64,000 bases of DNA from Anabaena cylindrica PCC 7122. Lineage in GTDB: Bacteria; Cyanobacteriota; Cyanobacteriia; Cyanobacteriales; Nostocaceae. Within the stretch, counting starts at the first letter, position 1, and each line of letters opens with the position of its first letter. The stretch is taken from NCBI RefSeq assembly GCF_000317695.1, contig NC_019771.1, positions 1,178,001 through 1,242,000 on the forward strand, in the 5' to 3' direction. Positions 18,974 to 25,880 of the stretch are shown in pieces. The notes below the pieces were generated by a model. That model had not been told where the DNA came from. It did no database searches and was given only the letters and a program-made list of their open reading frames with translations. The position numbers and the translations under genes are program-made.

Positions 18974-19726
18974 GTGCTATCTACACTAAGTGCCGATTTT
19001 CGCATTATCTTTGAACGTGACCCCGCAGCCCGGAGTTGGTTGGAAGTTCTGTTTTGCTATCCGGGTTTGCAAGCCTTAATCTTCCATCGGTTAGCTCACT
19101 GGCTGCATAGTATTGGTATTCCCTTTTTCCCCCGCTTGATTTCTCACATAGCTCGATTCTTCACCGGCATTGAAATTCACCCAGGGGCTGTAATTGGTCA
19201 AGGCGTATTCATTGACCACGGAATGGGAGTCGTCATTGGTGAAACAGCCATCATCGGAGACTATGCCTTAATTTATCAAGGTGTCACCCTTGGGGGTACT
19301 GGTAAAGAAAGCGGCAAACGCCACCCCACATTAGGCGAAAATGTCGTCGTTGGTGCTGGTGCAAAAGTTTTAGGAAATATTCAAATTGGGAATAATGTCC
19401 GCATTGGTGCAGGTTCAGTTGTTTTGAGAGATGTTCCTTCTAGTTGCACAGTTGTAGGCGTACCAGGTCGCATTATCTATCGTGCTGGAGTTCGAGTTTC
19501 CCCTCTAGAACACAACAACTTACCAGATTCAGAAGCTCAAGTAATTCGCACCTTAGTTGACCGCATTGAAGCACTTGAAGAACAAATTCAAGCTCTCCAA
19601 ACTCCGGCAAAAACTCCAGTTTTAGCAGGTAACTTTATTCAAGAGAATGAATTACCAAAAGAACACAACTTTTGTAATATTAGAGATAAAAACATCCAAG
19701 AATTTTTTGATGGTGCGGGAATTTAA
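18974..19726 (+). CDS. cysE: Serine O-acetyltransferase
   Basis: CysE transfers acetyl from acetyl-CoA to L-serine, the first step of cysteine synthesis in the cytoplasm. The 250-residue product starts at a GTG with AAGGG nine bases upstream. Residues 1-65 form the helical N-terminal domain; hexapeptide repeats of the left-handed beta-helix follow from about 66 (GIEIHPGAVIGQGVFIDHGMGVVIGETAIIGD) with catalytic His in DHGMG. YQGVTLGGTGKESGKRHPT is the CysE/NodB signature. The C-terminal tail (about 190-250) is longer than in enterobacteria and may be less feedback-sensitive, which I infer only. Confidence 0.95.
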   Translation: MLSTLSADFRIIFERDPAARSWLEVLFCYPGLQALIFHRLAHWLHSIGIPFFPRLISHIARFFTGIEIHPGAVIGQGVFIDHGMGVVIGETAIIGDYALIYQGVTLGGTGKESGKRHPTLGENVVVGAGAKVLGNIQIGNNVRIGAGSVVLRDVPSSCTVVGVPGRIIYRAGVRVSPLEHNNLPDSEAQVIRTLVDRIEALEEQIQALQTPAKTPVLAGNFIQENELPKEHNFCNIRDKNIQEFFDGAGI

Positions 19727-19788
19727 AAAAGTAGGTTTGGGTTTTTCCCGCCCATTCATTAATTTAGATTTTTGGATAATTAAAAAAT

Positions 19789-20496
19789 ATGCCAATCATC
19801 AATACAGAAGCACTAACAAAAAATGTCAAACGACATGGAATAATATTAAGTATTCCCTTGTTTATTGTTGCTGGTTCTGTATTTTATTGGTTGTTACTAC
19901 GAATAGGTTTAATATTTCCAGTTACAGAAATTCCTGAGATTTTATGTATTTACAATTGCAAATTAGAACAAAAAATACATAAACCTATAATTGGAGATGA
20001 ATTATTAAATTATGACCAACCAATAGAAAAATTAATTACAAAACCTATCAATAAACAGAAAATATCTATTTTAATTGAGAAATCCCAACACAGATTAACG
20101 CTTTATTATAACCTCAGTCCCATCAAATCCTATCCTGTAGTTTTTGGTGCTAACCCGACAGGTGATAAACAAAGAGAAGGTGACAAAAAAACACCAGAAG
20201 GAATTTTACAAATTCAAGACCTTTATCCGCACCCCCAATGGTCAAAATTTATGTGGTTGAATTACCCTCATCCTCAATCTTGGCGCAAGCATTTTCAAGC
20301 TAAAATTAATGGTGAATTAGCTTGGTATATTCCTATTGGTGGTGAAGTTGGTATTCATGGTGTACCTGCGGGTGCAGATGAAATGATTGATATCCGCAAA
20401 AATTGGACTTTAGGCTGTCCTTCTTTAAAAAATAAAGATGTAGATGAGATATATCAATTAGTACAGAAAGGTACAGTTGTGGAAATTAATCCTTAA
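19789..20496 (+). CDS. L,D-transpeptidase (YkuD family), membrane-anchored
   Basis: The 235-residue protein has one N-terminal hydrophobic helix (about 18-42) and a periplasmic YkuD domain. The catalytic region reads HGVPAGADEMIDIRKNWTLGC, with the histidine and the cysteine in TLGC; the usual arginine two residues after the cysteine is a serine. The early part ISILIEKSQHRLTLYYN and YPVVFGANPTGDKQREGDKKTPEG are the normal family start. L,D-transpeptidases make 3-3 cross-links or attach proteins to peptidoglycan. It follows cysE by 62 bp and could be co-transcribed, though no pathway links the two. Confidence 0.85.
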   Translation: MPIINTEALTKNVKRHGIILSIPLFIVAGSVFYWLLLRIGLIFPVTEIPEILCIYNCKLEQKIHKPIIGDELLNYDQPIEKLITKPINKQKISILIEKSQHRLTLYYNLSPIKSYPVVFGANPTGDKQREGDKKTPEGILQIQDLYPHPQWSKFMWLNYPHPQSWRKHFQAKINGELAWYIPIGGEVGIHGVPAGADEMIDIRKNWTLGCPSLKNKDVDEIYQLVQKGTVVEINP

Positions 20497-20499
20497 TGT

Positions 20500-21081
20500 T
20501 TAAGGATTGATTTCTTGGCAATACCAATTTTCATTTTCATCAAGTTGATAAAAAGTTCTATTTTGTGGTTCCCCTCGCAATTCCAAATGGTCTACTTGTG
20601 TAGCTTCAAGTAATAACAAACAAAAAGTTTCTAATGGTTGAATAGGATCTGGTGCTGGTGGTGTAAACGCTTCTGGAATTCTTACTCTCATCTCACCCGG
20701 ATCAGGCCAAGCAAATTGTACTCTAGCCGCATCACTCAATTCTTGCCACATTTTAATTCTCGCAGGTTGTAAATGTGGATGAGAATTAGCAGTAACTAAA
20801 ATTAATTTTCCAGTAATCCGAAATTGTTCTCTGGTTTTAGGAAAATACCAGCAAACTTCCCCCCAAGATTGTTGCTGTATTTGTTCAGCTTTTGCACTAC
20901 GAATATCTGTAATAAATTTTAGCTGATTGGTATCGTCGAGAAAGTCACGAAATACTACAGTGCGGTTTGCAGGTAAACCATTTTCTCGCACGGTTGCAAG
21001 TTGTAAATAACGGGAATAAACAAGACTGCGATTTTGATGTAGTGCGCGAGTGATCAGACTGCGCCAGGGTGCTAGAGACAT
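20500..21081 (-). CDS. PPOX-class flavoprotein, alr4036 type
   Basis: A 193-residue pyridoxamine 5'-phosphate oxidase-like protein. LATVRENGLPANRTVVFRDF and WYFPKTREQFRITG are typical of the cyanobacterial and plant subgroup named after Anabaena alr4036. Members bind FMN and may oxidise pyridoxine phosphate or another substrate; the reaction is not established. The C-terminal WYCQEINP resembles the WxxxRLxP end of PdxH but lacks the arginine. It is convergent with the L,D-transpeptidase gene, with three bases between the stops. Confidence 0.8.
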   Translation of the reverse strand: MSLAPWRSLITRALHQNRSLVYSRYLQLATVRENGLPANRTVVFRDFLDDTNQLKFITDIRSAKAEQIQQQSWGEVCWYFPKTREQFRITGKLILVTANSHPHLQPARIKMWQELSDAARVQFAWPDPGEMRVRIPEAFTPPAPDPIQPLETFCLLLLEATQVDHLELRGEPQNRTFYQLDENENWYCQEINP

Positions 21082-21213
21082 TTTTATTGTGGTTGTAATT
21101 TATACTTTTGTATAAATAGTACAAATTGGTAAATTAATTATAATTTACCACCCTGAAACCAAACTATTTGGCGTTATATTCTTATTTCATCCAAAAATAA
21201 ATGGATCTTTATT

Positions 21214-21389
21214 ATGGTTCAAGAACTGGAACATAAACGTCAGAGTGCATCTTTCCCCGAAACTGCCCCAGCAGCGAATCCTGTGTTTTTTAGAACTTAC
21301 ATTTGTTGAACTGGTGGGACAAGAAGCGATCGCAAATTATGCTGTTTAGTCGAATTAGGCAAACTGAGCCGTGAAGAAGTCGAACCTTT
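21214..21389 (+). pseudogene. Truncated copy 1 of the nrdJ 5' end
   Basis: The segment starts with the same MVQELEHKRQSASFPETAP as nrdJ at 25881 and continues through NPVFFRTY, then hits TGA; after an altered stretch with a GCGATCGC, the nrdJ-like LVELGKLSREEV resumes in another context and similarity ends near 21378. The region just before the ATG (TTATTATGGTTC context and GGCGTTATA) is also shared. It cannot make NrdJ. It is the most diverged of three such copies. Confidence 0.85.
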
Positions 21390-21430
21390 TCGATTGTTAT
21401 AACTTCACCTCTACTTGGCTTGAAAAAATT

Positions 21431-21455
21431 CCCTAGTTCAAATCAAGAACTAGGG
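21431..21455. terminator. Hairpin downstream of nrdJ fragment 1
   Basis: CCCTAGTTC and GAACTAGGG form a perfect 9-bp stem with a seven-base loop. On the minus strand it is followed by AATTTTTTC, a terminator-like tail. A related hairpin follows fragment 2 at 23120-23144. Confidence 0.6.
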
Positions 21456-21482
21456 GAATCAAAAATAAGGATTCAATTAATT

Positions 21483-21779
21483 ATGAATGATAAAGATCCA
21501 TATCGGATGATACGGCTGGATATTGCTCAAGAACATCTTCGGCAAGCCAGACAAACGTTCAATCTAAGTTTAGTTTCGAGTGCTGCTTCTATCTGCATCA
21601 GTGTAGTTGGTGCTTTTCTTTTAATTTCTGGAAAAGCTAACGAAGGAAGCGTTACTACTGCTACAGGACTACTATCAACTACATACTGTAGTCAAATCGC
21701 GCAAAAATCAAGCAAAACGCTGGAAGAACTTAGGGAAAATTTTAAAAAAAATATTCTTCTGGCGAATAGGGAAATATAA
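21483..21779 (+). CDS. Two-helix membrane protein of the cyanobacterial TRADD-N-associated type
   Basis: I prefer the ATG at 21483 (98 residues) over the in-frame upstream TTG at 21420, because the upstream part crosses the terminator-like hairpin. The protein begins with a short polar helix (RLDIAQEHLRQARQTFN), then two hydrophobic segments (about 30-50, VSSAASICISVVGAFLLISG, and about 58-72), and ends in a charged helix (SSKTLEELRENFKKN). This order and sequence resemble CyanoTRADDas_TM, a domain found with TRADD-N effector-associated domains in predicted bacterial conflict and cell-death systems. Here it stands alone, without a TRADD-N domain. The family assignment comes from memory of its consensus. 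Confidence 0.6.
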   Translation: MNDKDPYRMIRLDIAQEHLRQARQTFNLSLVSSAASICISVVGAFLLISGKANEGSVTTATGLLSTTYCSQIAQKSSKTLEELRENFKKNILLANREI

Positions 21780-21839
21780 AACCTAAGTTTTTGCTCATTT
21801 CATGCGGTTCAGTAATTTATACTGCAACCGCCTTTCTGA

Positions 21840-22541
21840 TTATCTACCCTCTATTTCCTTGATGAGAGACAATACATTTTGCTGTTCTAACATATTATTT
21901 TGGTTGAAAAATAATCCTGCTGCTTTTTTTAAATCTTCTATAGCACTTGAAGTTTCTCCAATTTCTATATACAGCATTCCTCTAAATTTATAAGCTTCTG
22001 AATATTGAGGATAAATTTCAAGAGCATGATCGAAATCCTTCAAGGCTTCAGCATATTTCTTTAACCCTGTATATGCTAAACCTCTATAAGCATATGCACT
22101 AGGATATTTTGAATCTATTTGTATAGCACGAGTTAAACATCTCACAGCATAATCATATTTATTGATTTTTATGTAAGCTATGCCAAGATAACGATGACCT
22201 TGAGGTATCGAAGAATCTATATGTATAACTCTCTTGTAATCTTCAATACCTCTTTCAATATCTCCTACTGCACAATAAGATATACCTCTGTTGTTATAGA
22301 AACCTGGTTCTGATGGAGATAAACGAATTGCTTGAGTGTAGTCTTCGATTGCTTTTTTGTGGTCTCCTAATGCTGCATAAGCAGAACCCCTATGACAATA
22401 AGAAAAACTATCATTTGGATTAGTAGCTATTGCTTGACTAAAGTCTTTGATTGCGCCTGTATAGTCTCCCTGTTTTAACTTTTGGTCACCTCTTCGCCAC
22501 GATGGTGATGTTCCAAAAATCATATCGAATATTTCTCTCAT
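21840..22541 (-). CDS. TPR repeat protein
   Basis: The ATG at 22541 with GGGAG about ten bases upstream is a better start than the in-frame TTG at 22568; it gives about 233 residues. From residue about 20 on there are six or so TPR units of 34 residues, such as GDYTGAIKDFSQAIATNPNDS, GDHKKAIEDYTQAIRLSPSE and KKYAEALKDFDHALEIYPQY. TPR arrays bind partner proteins; no enzymatic domain is present. It is convergent with the TRADD-N-associated-type gene and lies between nrdJ fragments 1 and 2. Confidence 0.85.
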   Translation of the reverse strand: MREIFDMIFGTSPSWRRGDQKLKQGDYTGAIKDFSQAIATNPNDSFSYCHRGSAYAALGDHKKAIEDYTQAIRLSPSEPGFYNNRGISYCAVGDIERGIEDYKRVIHIDSSIPQGHRYLGIAYIKINKYDYAVRCLTRAIQIDSKYPSAYAYRGLAYTGLKKYAEALKDFDHALEIYPQYSEAYKFRGMLYIEIGETSSAIEDLKKAAGLFFNQNNMLEQQNVLSLIKEIEGR

Positions 22542-22817
22542 GAAAATAAACTCCCTAATTTTCAGCAAATGAATTATTTTTTAACGAACTTAGAAAAATA
22601 CAAAGAGAAAAAGGAAGAGTAAAAATATAAGTAACAATTTTATATCTGATTTAATATTGCTATAAAGCATAACAAATTTTCAAACGGTTGTTACCAATCT
22701 AACTAACCAATTTTCCTTAGTAGTGATTTTTTATACTAAATTTTATATGGAATTCCTGGGTAAAATTTCGTTACAAATGGTACAATTCGGAATTTATGCT
22801 AACTTTGTCATTTTATT

Positions 22818-23078
22818 ATGGTTCAAGAACTTGAACGGAAACGTCAGGGTGCAACGTTTCCAGAATCTGCACCAGCAGCAAATCCTGTGTTTTTTAGAAC
22901 TTACAGCCGCCGTACAGAGGACGGTTTAAGGGAAAGTTATGATCAGGTGTGCGATAGCGTTCGTGTAGCGTCTCGTAGAGAAGCGCTCCGTAGGAATCGC
23001 ACTCTTAAGGGCTTAGTCGAACTGGGAAAACTCACCCGTGAAGAAGCTGCCATTTCCGACAAAATGCAGTGCAACTAA
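22818..23078 (+). pseudogene. Truncated copy 2 of the nrdJ 5' end, open for 86 codons
   Basis: The frame matches NrdJ residues 1-72 closely (MVQELERKRQGATFPESAPA to EAAISDKMQ) and then stops two codons later. Fourteen extra codons sit between YDQVCD and RTLKGLVELG: a 42-bp insert that splits what is GCGATCGC in nrdJ. Because the insert keeps the frame, an 86-residue N-terminal NrdJ fragment could still be made. It lacks all catalytic residues. Confidence 0.85.
22951..23000. repeat. Small dispersed repeat splitting a HIP1 site (42-bp insert)
   Basis: The nrdJ sequence GCGATCGC appears here as GCGAT plus 42 bp plus CGC. The insert carries AGCGCTCCGTAGGAAT, also present in fragment 3 (24736-24764, 21-bp insert) and at 24844-24867. 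Both inserts are multiples of 21 bp. Confidence 0.75.
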
Positions 23079-23119
23079 ACCTAGTCTCAAAGACTTCCCC
23101 AACGATACACAAAAAAATT

Positions 23120-23144
23120 CCCTAGCTTTGTTCAGAAGCCAGGG
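23120..23144. terminator. Hairpin downstream of nrdJ fragment 2
   Basis: CCCTAGCTT and AAGCCAGGG pair with one mismatch around a seven-base loop, preceded by AAAAAAATT. Its position and sequence parallel the hairpin after fragment 1, so the two blocks share more than the coding fragment. Confidence 0.5.
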
Positions 23145-23377
23145 TAATGCAATAAAATGTATGGGAACGAGAAAATTACTTTAAAAGATATAACAAGAGT
23201 TTTTTAAGCTGATAATTGATATTTTAGTAATTGAATAAAATTTCAAAGGTTGTTTTAAAATAGTTTAAAAATTTATTTTACCTCTACTATTTTTGAGATC
23301 CCCGAATTCTAACAATATACCATCAATCATTGAGTGATGTTGAAAATGCGGGGATCTGAACAGTAAACAGTAATCAA

Positions 23378-24226
23378 TTAATCTTGGACTTGACTTAACC
23401 AACTTTGTAAATCTTGTAAACTGGTAAAGTCTAACAACGCTTCTCCAAGATTTTCTAAATTGCTCAAAGATAACTGAGTAATATTATTGTTTTCTTCCTC
23501 AGGTAGCTCTCCCAAACGTTTATTTAGCAGTCGCATGACTAAATTTAAAGCACTCTCTTTGAGTCCTTCTTGTCTTCCTTCTTGTTTAATTTCTTGATAA
23601 GCGCGACTTCTTTCTAATGAAATTCCTAACATGACTTGAACCTCCCGCAAAGTCAGATTTTCAAACCTGTACATCATGATTGTAGTAATCATTTCTAAAA
23701 TCATCTCATTGGGTGATGATTCTTGATTACTTTTTGTTAATAAATACCTAGCTGCTGCTGGTGCTTGACTTTCTTTTAAAGTCGTCAGTACCATTAATCC
23801 TACCCATACAGGTAATTGTTGAATATCTCCCAACTCATCTAAATATATTCTATGCACTTGATCGCCATTAAGCAAAGAACGATGAGGAGAAATATCACTT
23901 TGTTCTATATTCCGAGATGGATATATTATAACCGCTTGCCAGTCAGTAAATCTATCACGGTTACGGTAGAAATATAAGTGAGATTCGGCAAATAATCTCT
24001 CATACAGTTGTTCATCCTTTTGAAATTGCACTTCACTAAAATAAACTGTACCTTTGGTTTCACTTTCTGGAGGTAAAAACACGCCGTCAATTTCAAATTT
24101 TGGTTCTTTCACGGCTACAGAATCAAATTTATATAATTCTGCATTTTGGGGTGGGTTTTCCAATAATTGAAATAACACAAATGGATATTGTTGGAAGAGT
24201 TTATAAAAAATAGAGTCTCTACGCAT
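23378..24226 (-). CDS. DUF2887 / Rpn-type PD-(D/E)XK nuclease-like protein with DUF4351 tail
   Basis: The 282-residue product starts MRRDSIFYKLFQQYPFVLFQ, a hallmark of the cyanobacterial DUF2887 proteins related to recombination-promoting nuclease (Rpn). The PD-(D/E)XK core is EIDGVFLPPE (about 46-55) followed by YFSEVQFQKDE (about 62-72), where the usual E-x-K appears as E-V-Q. The C-terminal LVMRLLNKRLGELPEEEN to LQSWL (about 229-277) is a DUF4351 domain. Related Rpn proteins cleave DNA and stimulate RecA-independent recombination. It lies on the minus strand between nrdJ fragments 2 and 3, as cargo of that interval. Such genes occur in many near-copies in cyanobacteria. Confidence 0.85.
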   Translation of the reverse strand: MRRDSIFYKLFQQYPFVLFQLLENPPQNAELYKFDSVAVKEPKFEIDGVFLPPESETKGTVYFSEVQFQKDEQLYERLFAESHLYFYRNRDRFTDWQAVIIYPSRNIEQSDISPHRSLLNGDQVHRIYLDELGDIQQLPVWVGLMVLTTLKESQAPAAARYLLTKSNQESSPNEMILEMITTIMMYRFENLTLREVQVMLGISLERSRAYQEIKQEGRQEGLKESALNLVMRLLNKRLGELPEEENNNITQLSLSNLENLGEALLDFTSLQDLQSWLSQVQD

Positions 24227-24444
24227 TAATTAAATTCCCGATTTGTTTTGTTAACGAAGGCAGGATTCCGTTTTGGTAACAATTAAATATAAAACTGTTG
24301 CATATTATATCATTATACAAAATATTTTATCTGCGTTTATCTGCGTTTAATTATGAATTTTTGTACCTCACTTGAATGGGAATTTCTAGATTACACATAT
24401 AAGCTATTTCAGAAAAACTGAACGATAAAACTTCGAGACTTTAC

Positions 24445-24795
24445 AACCCTGGCATATAGTCAGGGTTTTGTACTGAAATTAAAATATAGTTACATTTAAT
24501 ACAAAATAAGACATAGCGCAAAGCGGTAAATTTATCAATCTTCCATCCTCTAACTACTTGACGTTATAGTCTTAACTTGTTAGTCAGCAACAAGACCTTA
24601 TTATGGTTCAAGAACTGGAACGTAAACGCCAGAGTCCATCTTTTCCCGAATCTGCTCCAGCGACTAATCCTGTACTTTTTATGACTTGCAGCCGTCGTAC
24701 AGAGGCTCTTTTAAAGGAAAGTTATGATCAGGTGTGCGATAGCGAAGCGCTCCGTAGGAATCGCACATTACGCTGTTTAGTCGAACTTGGCAAAT
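24445..24795. repeat. Direct duplication of the nrdJ terminator-promoter-5' coding block
   Basis: This segment matches 25723-26050 in order and spacing: a terminator-like hairpin (AACCCTG/CAGGGTT), an AT-rich presumed promoter (AAATATAGTTAC, ATAAGACATAGCGCAAA), the leader GTTATAGTCTTAA and TTAGTCAGCAACAAGACC, the ATG and about 60 codons. The two copies differ at scattered bases, so the duplication is not very recent. Confidence 0.85.
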
Positions 24796-24833
24796 TTTCG
24801 CAACCCGTCAAAATAAATTTGACAAACTACTAG
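24603..24833 (+). pseudogene. Truncated copy 3 of the nrdJ 5' end
   Basis: The frame begins MVQELERKRQSPSFPESAPA and follows NrdJ to VELGKF, where similarity ends near 24793; a novel tail of about 12 codons then reaches a stop. A 21-bp in-frame insert interrupts the GCGATCGC present in nrdJ (see 24736-24764). Several replacements (such as FMTCSRRT for FRTYSRRT) show decay. The leader upstream is nearly identical to that of nrdJ, so it could be transcribed. Confidence 0.85.
24736..24764. repeat. Small dispersed repeat splitting a HIP1 site (21-bp insert)
   Basis: GCGAT-AGCGAAGCGCTCCGTAGGAAT-CGC replaces GCGATCGC of nrdJ (26014-26021). Another unit, GCGATAGCGCTCCGTAGGAA followed by TCGC, occurs at 24844-24867 directly after the fragment. 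Confidence 0.75.
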
Positions 24834-24921
24834 TGTGAGGTTTGCGATAGCGCTCCGTAGGAATCGCACTTGACACTATTTATATAGAAACAACTTATCC
24901 CCAATTGAAGGATATATGTAA

Positions 24922-25293
24922 ATGAACAATGATGAAAAATTAGCCTTAATTGCCCAACTTGACGACGTTAAGCATACCCCTGAGAAAATAGTCAAGATTG
25001 CTAAACAAGCAGATGGCAAAATCGTATTTGTAGAAGAAGGAAACACTGAAGCAGGACTCCAGCATATATTAGAAGAACATTCTTCACAATTTGCAGATCA
25101 GGGCATAGAACCAGACCAGATACCGGATGCAATTATTACTGCACTAACGGAAGGGAGAATAATTGGGTATCAAGGAAGAAAAAAAACTCGCACTATTTAT
25201 GAAGTTAATTTTAATAGCAAAACTCACTACATCTCTGTCACTGTAAGCGAGAATGGGTATATAGTAGGAGCTAATCCCAGAACTTCCCCATAA
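24922..25293 (+). CDS. Putative BECR-fold nuclease toxin domain protein
   Basis: The 123-residue product starts at an ATG with GAAGGA about ten bases upstream. After a polar N-terminus, the core GLQHILEEHSSQFADQGI (about 47-64), a helix (IPDAIITALTEGRIIGYQG) and strand pairs ending RTIYEVNFNSKTHYISVTV, NGYIVGANP resemble the Barnase-EndoU-ColicinE5/RelE (BECR) ribonuclease-like domains found at the C-terminus of polymorphic and phage toxins. The candidate catalytic residues are the two histidines in the QHILEEH motif, with Arg, Lys and Thr of RKKTRTIYE. It has no signal or delivery domain. The gene after it, 15 bp on, is the likely immunity gene. Family call is by pattern, not by search. Confidence 0.65.
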   Translation: MNNDEKLALIAQLDDVKHTPEKIVKIAKQADGKIVFVEEGNTEAGLQHILEEHSSQFADQGIEPDQIPDAIITALTEGRIIGYQGRKKTRTIYEVNFNSKTHYISVTVSENGYIVGANPRTSP

Positions 25294-25308
25294 CTTGGTA
25301 AAGTGACT

Positions 25309-25665
25309 ATGGCAGAAAACATCAAACTCATGGCTGATTACGGATGCTATCCACTATGGTGGGTTAGTTCTGATAAAGCTGGAGATATTGATCCAGAAAC
25401 TATGCCATTAAGTGAAGAAACTATCAGCCGTTTGGCGAAATGGGCAGATATTTATGATGCAAAGTTGAACTGGGAAGATCCTAATTCATCAGGTTTTCCT
25501 AGTTTAGAAGCTAAAGCAGCTTTTGAACAAGAAGGTATGAGTTTATGGAAACAACTGCAAAAAGAACTGGCACCTAATTATGAAGTTATATATTTCAGTG
25601 AGCAATTACGTAAAGTTGTAACAGATATCAATGAATTAGAATATTTACTAGCTATAAATGCTTAG
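25309..25665 (+). CDS. Putative immunity or antitoxin partner
   Basis: I chose the ATG at 25309 (118 residues) over the GTG at 25303. The protein is acidic and soluble, with MADYGCYPLWW near the start, then LPLSEE-like MPLSEETISRLAKWADIYDAKLNWEDPNSS and a C-terminal EVIYFSEQLRKVV. Proteins with this WAxxYDxxLNxxDPxxSGF pattern are widespread and uncharacterised as far as I know. The placement 15 bp after a BECR-like toxin and before a terminator makes it the likely immunity protein. That role is inferred from context only. Confidence 0.6.
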   Translation: MAENIKLMADYGCYPLWWVSSDKAGDIDPETMPLSEETISRLAKWADIYDAKLNWEDPNSSGFPSLEAKAAFEQEGMSLWKQLQKELAPNYEVIYFSEQLRKVVTDINELEYLLAINA

Positions 25666-25722
25666 TAGTATGATGTATAAGCTTTTTTGATAAAAATGAT
25701 AGATAAAGAAGAATACATCCGT

Positions 25723-25748
25723 AACCCTGGCACACAGTCAGGGTTTTT
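25723..25748 (+). terminator. Terminator after the toxin-immunity pair, before nrdJ
   Basis: AACCCTG and CAGGGTT form a perfect 7-bp stem around a nine-base loop, followed by TTTTCG. It closes the 24922-25665 unit and marks the left end of the block duplicated at 24445. Confidence 0.7.
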
Positions 25749-25880
25749 CGCTGGAACTAAAATATAGTTACCATTAATACTAAATAAGACATAGCGCAAA
25801 ATGGTAAATTTATCAATCTTCCATCCTCTAACGACTTGGCGTTATAGTCTTAATTTGTTAGTCAGCAACAAGACCTTATT

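Noticed and set aside
19647..19937. 96-codon open frame over the cysE end and the L,D-transpeptidase start
   Set aside because: It overlaps two well-supported genes in another frame and has no family resemblance.
25740..25880. Cobalamin riboswitch in front of nrdJ
   Set aside because: No B12-box-like AGYCAGGAGACCKGCC sequence or suitable long structured leader is visible in the 140 bp before the ATG.
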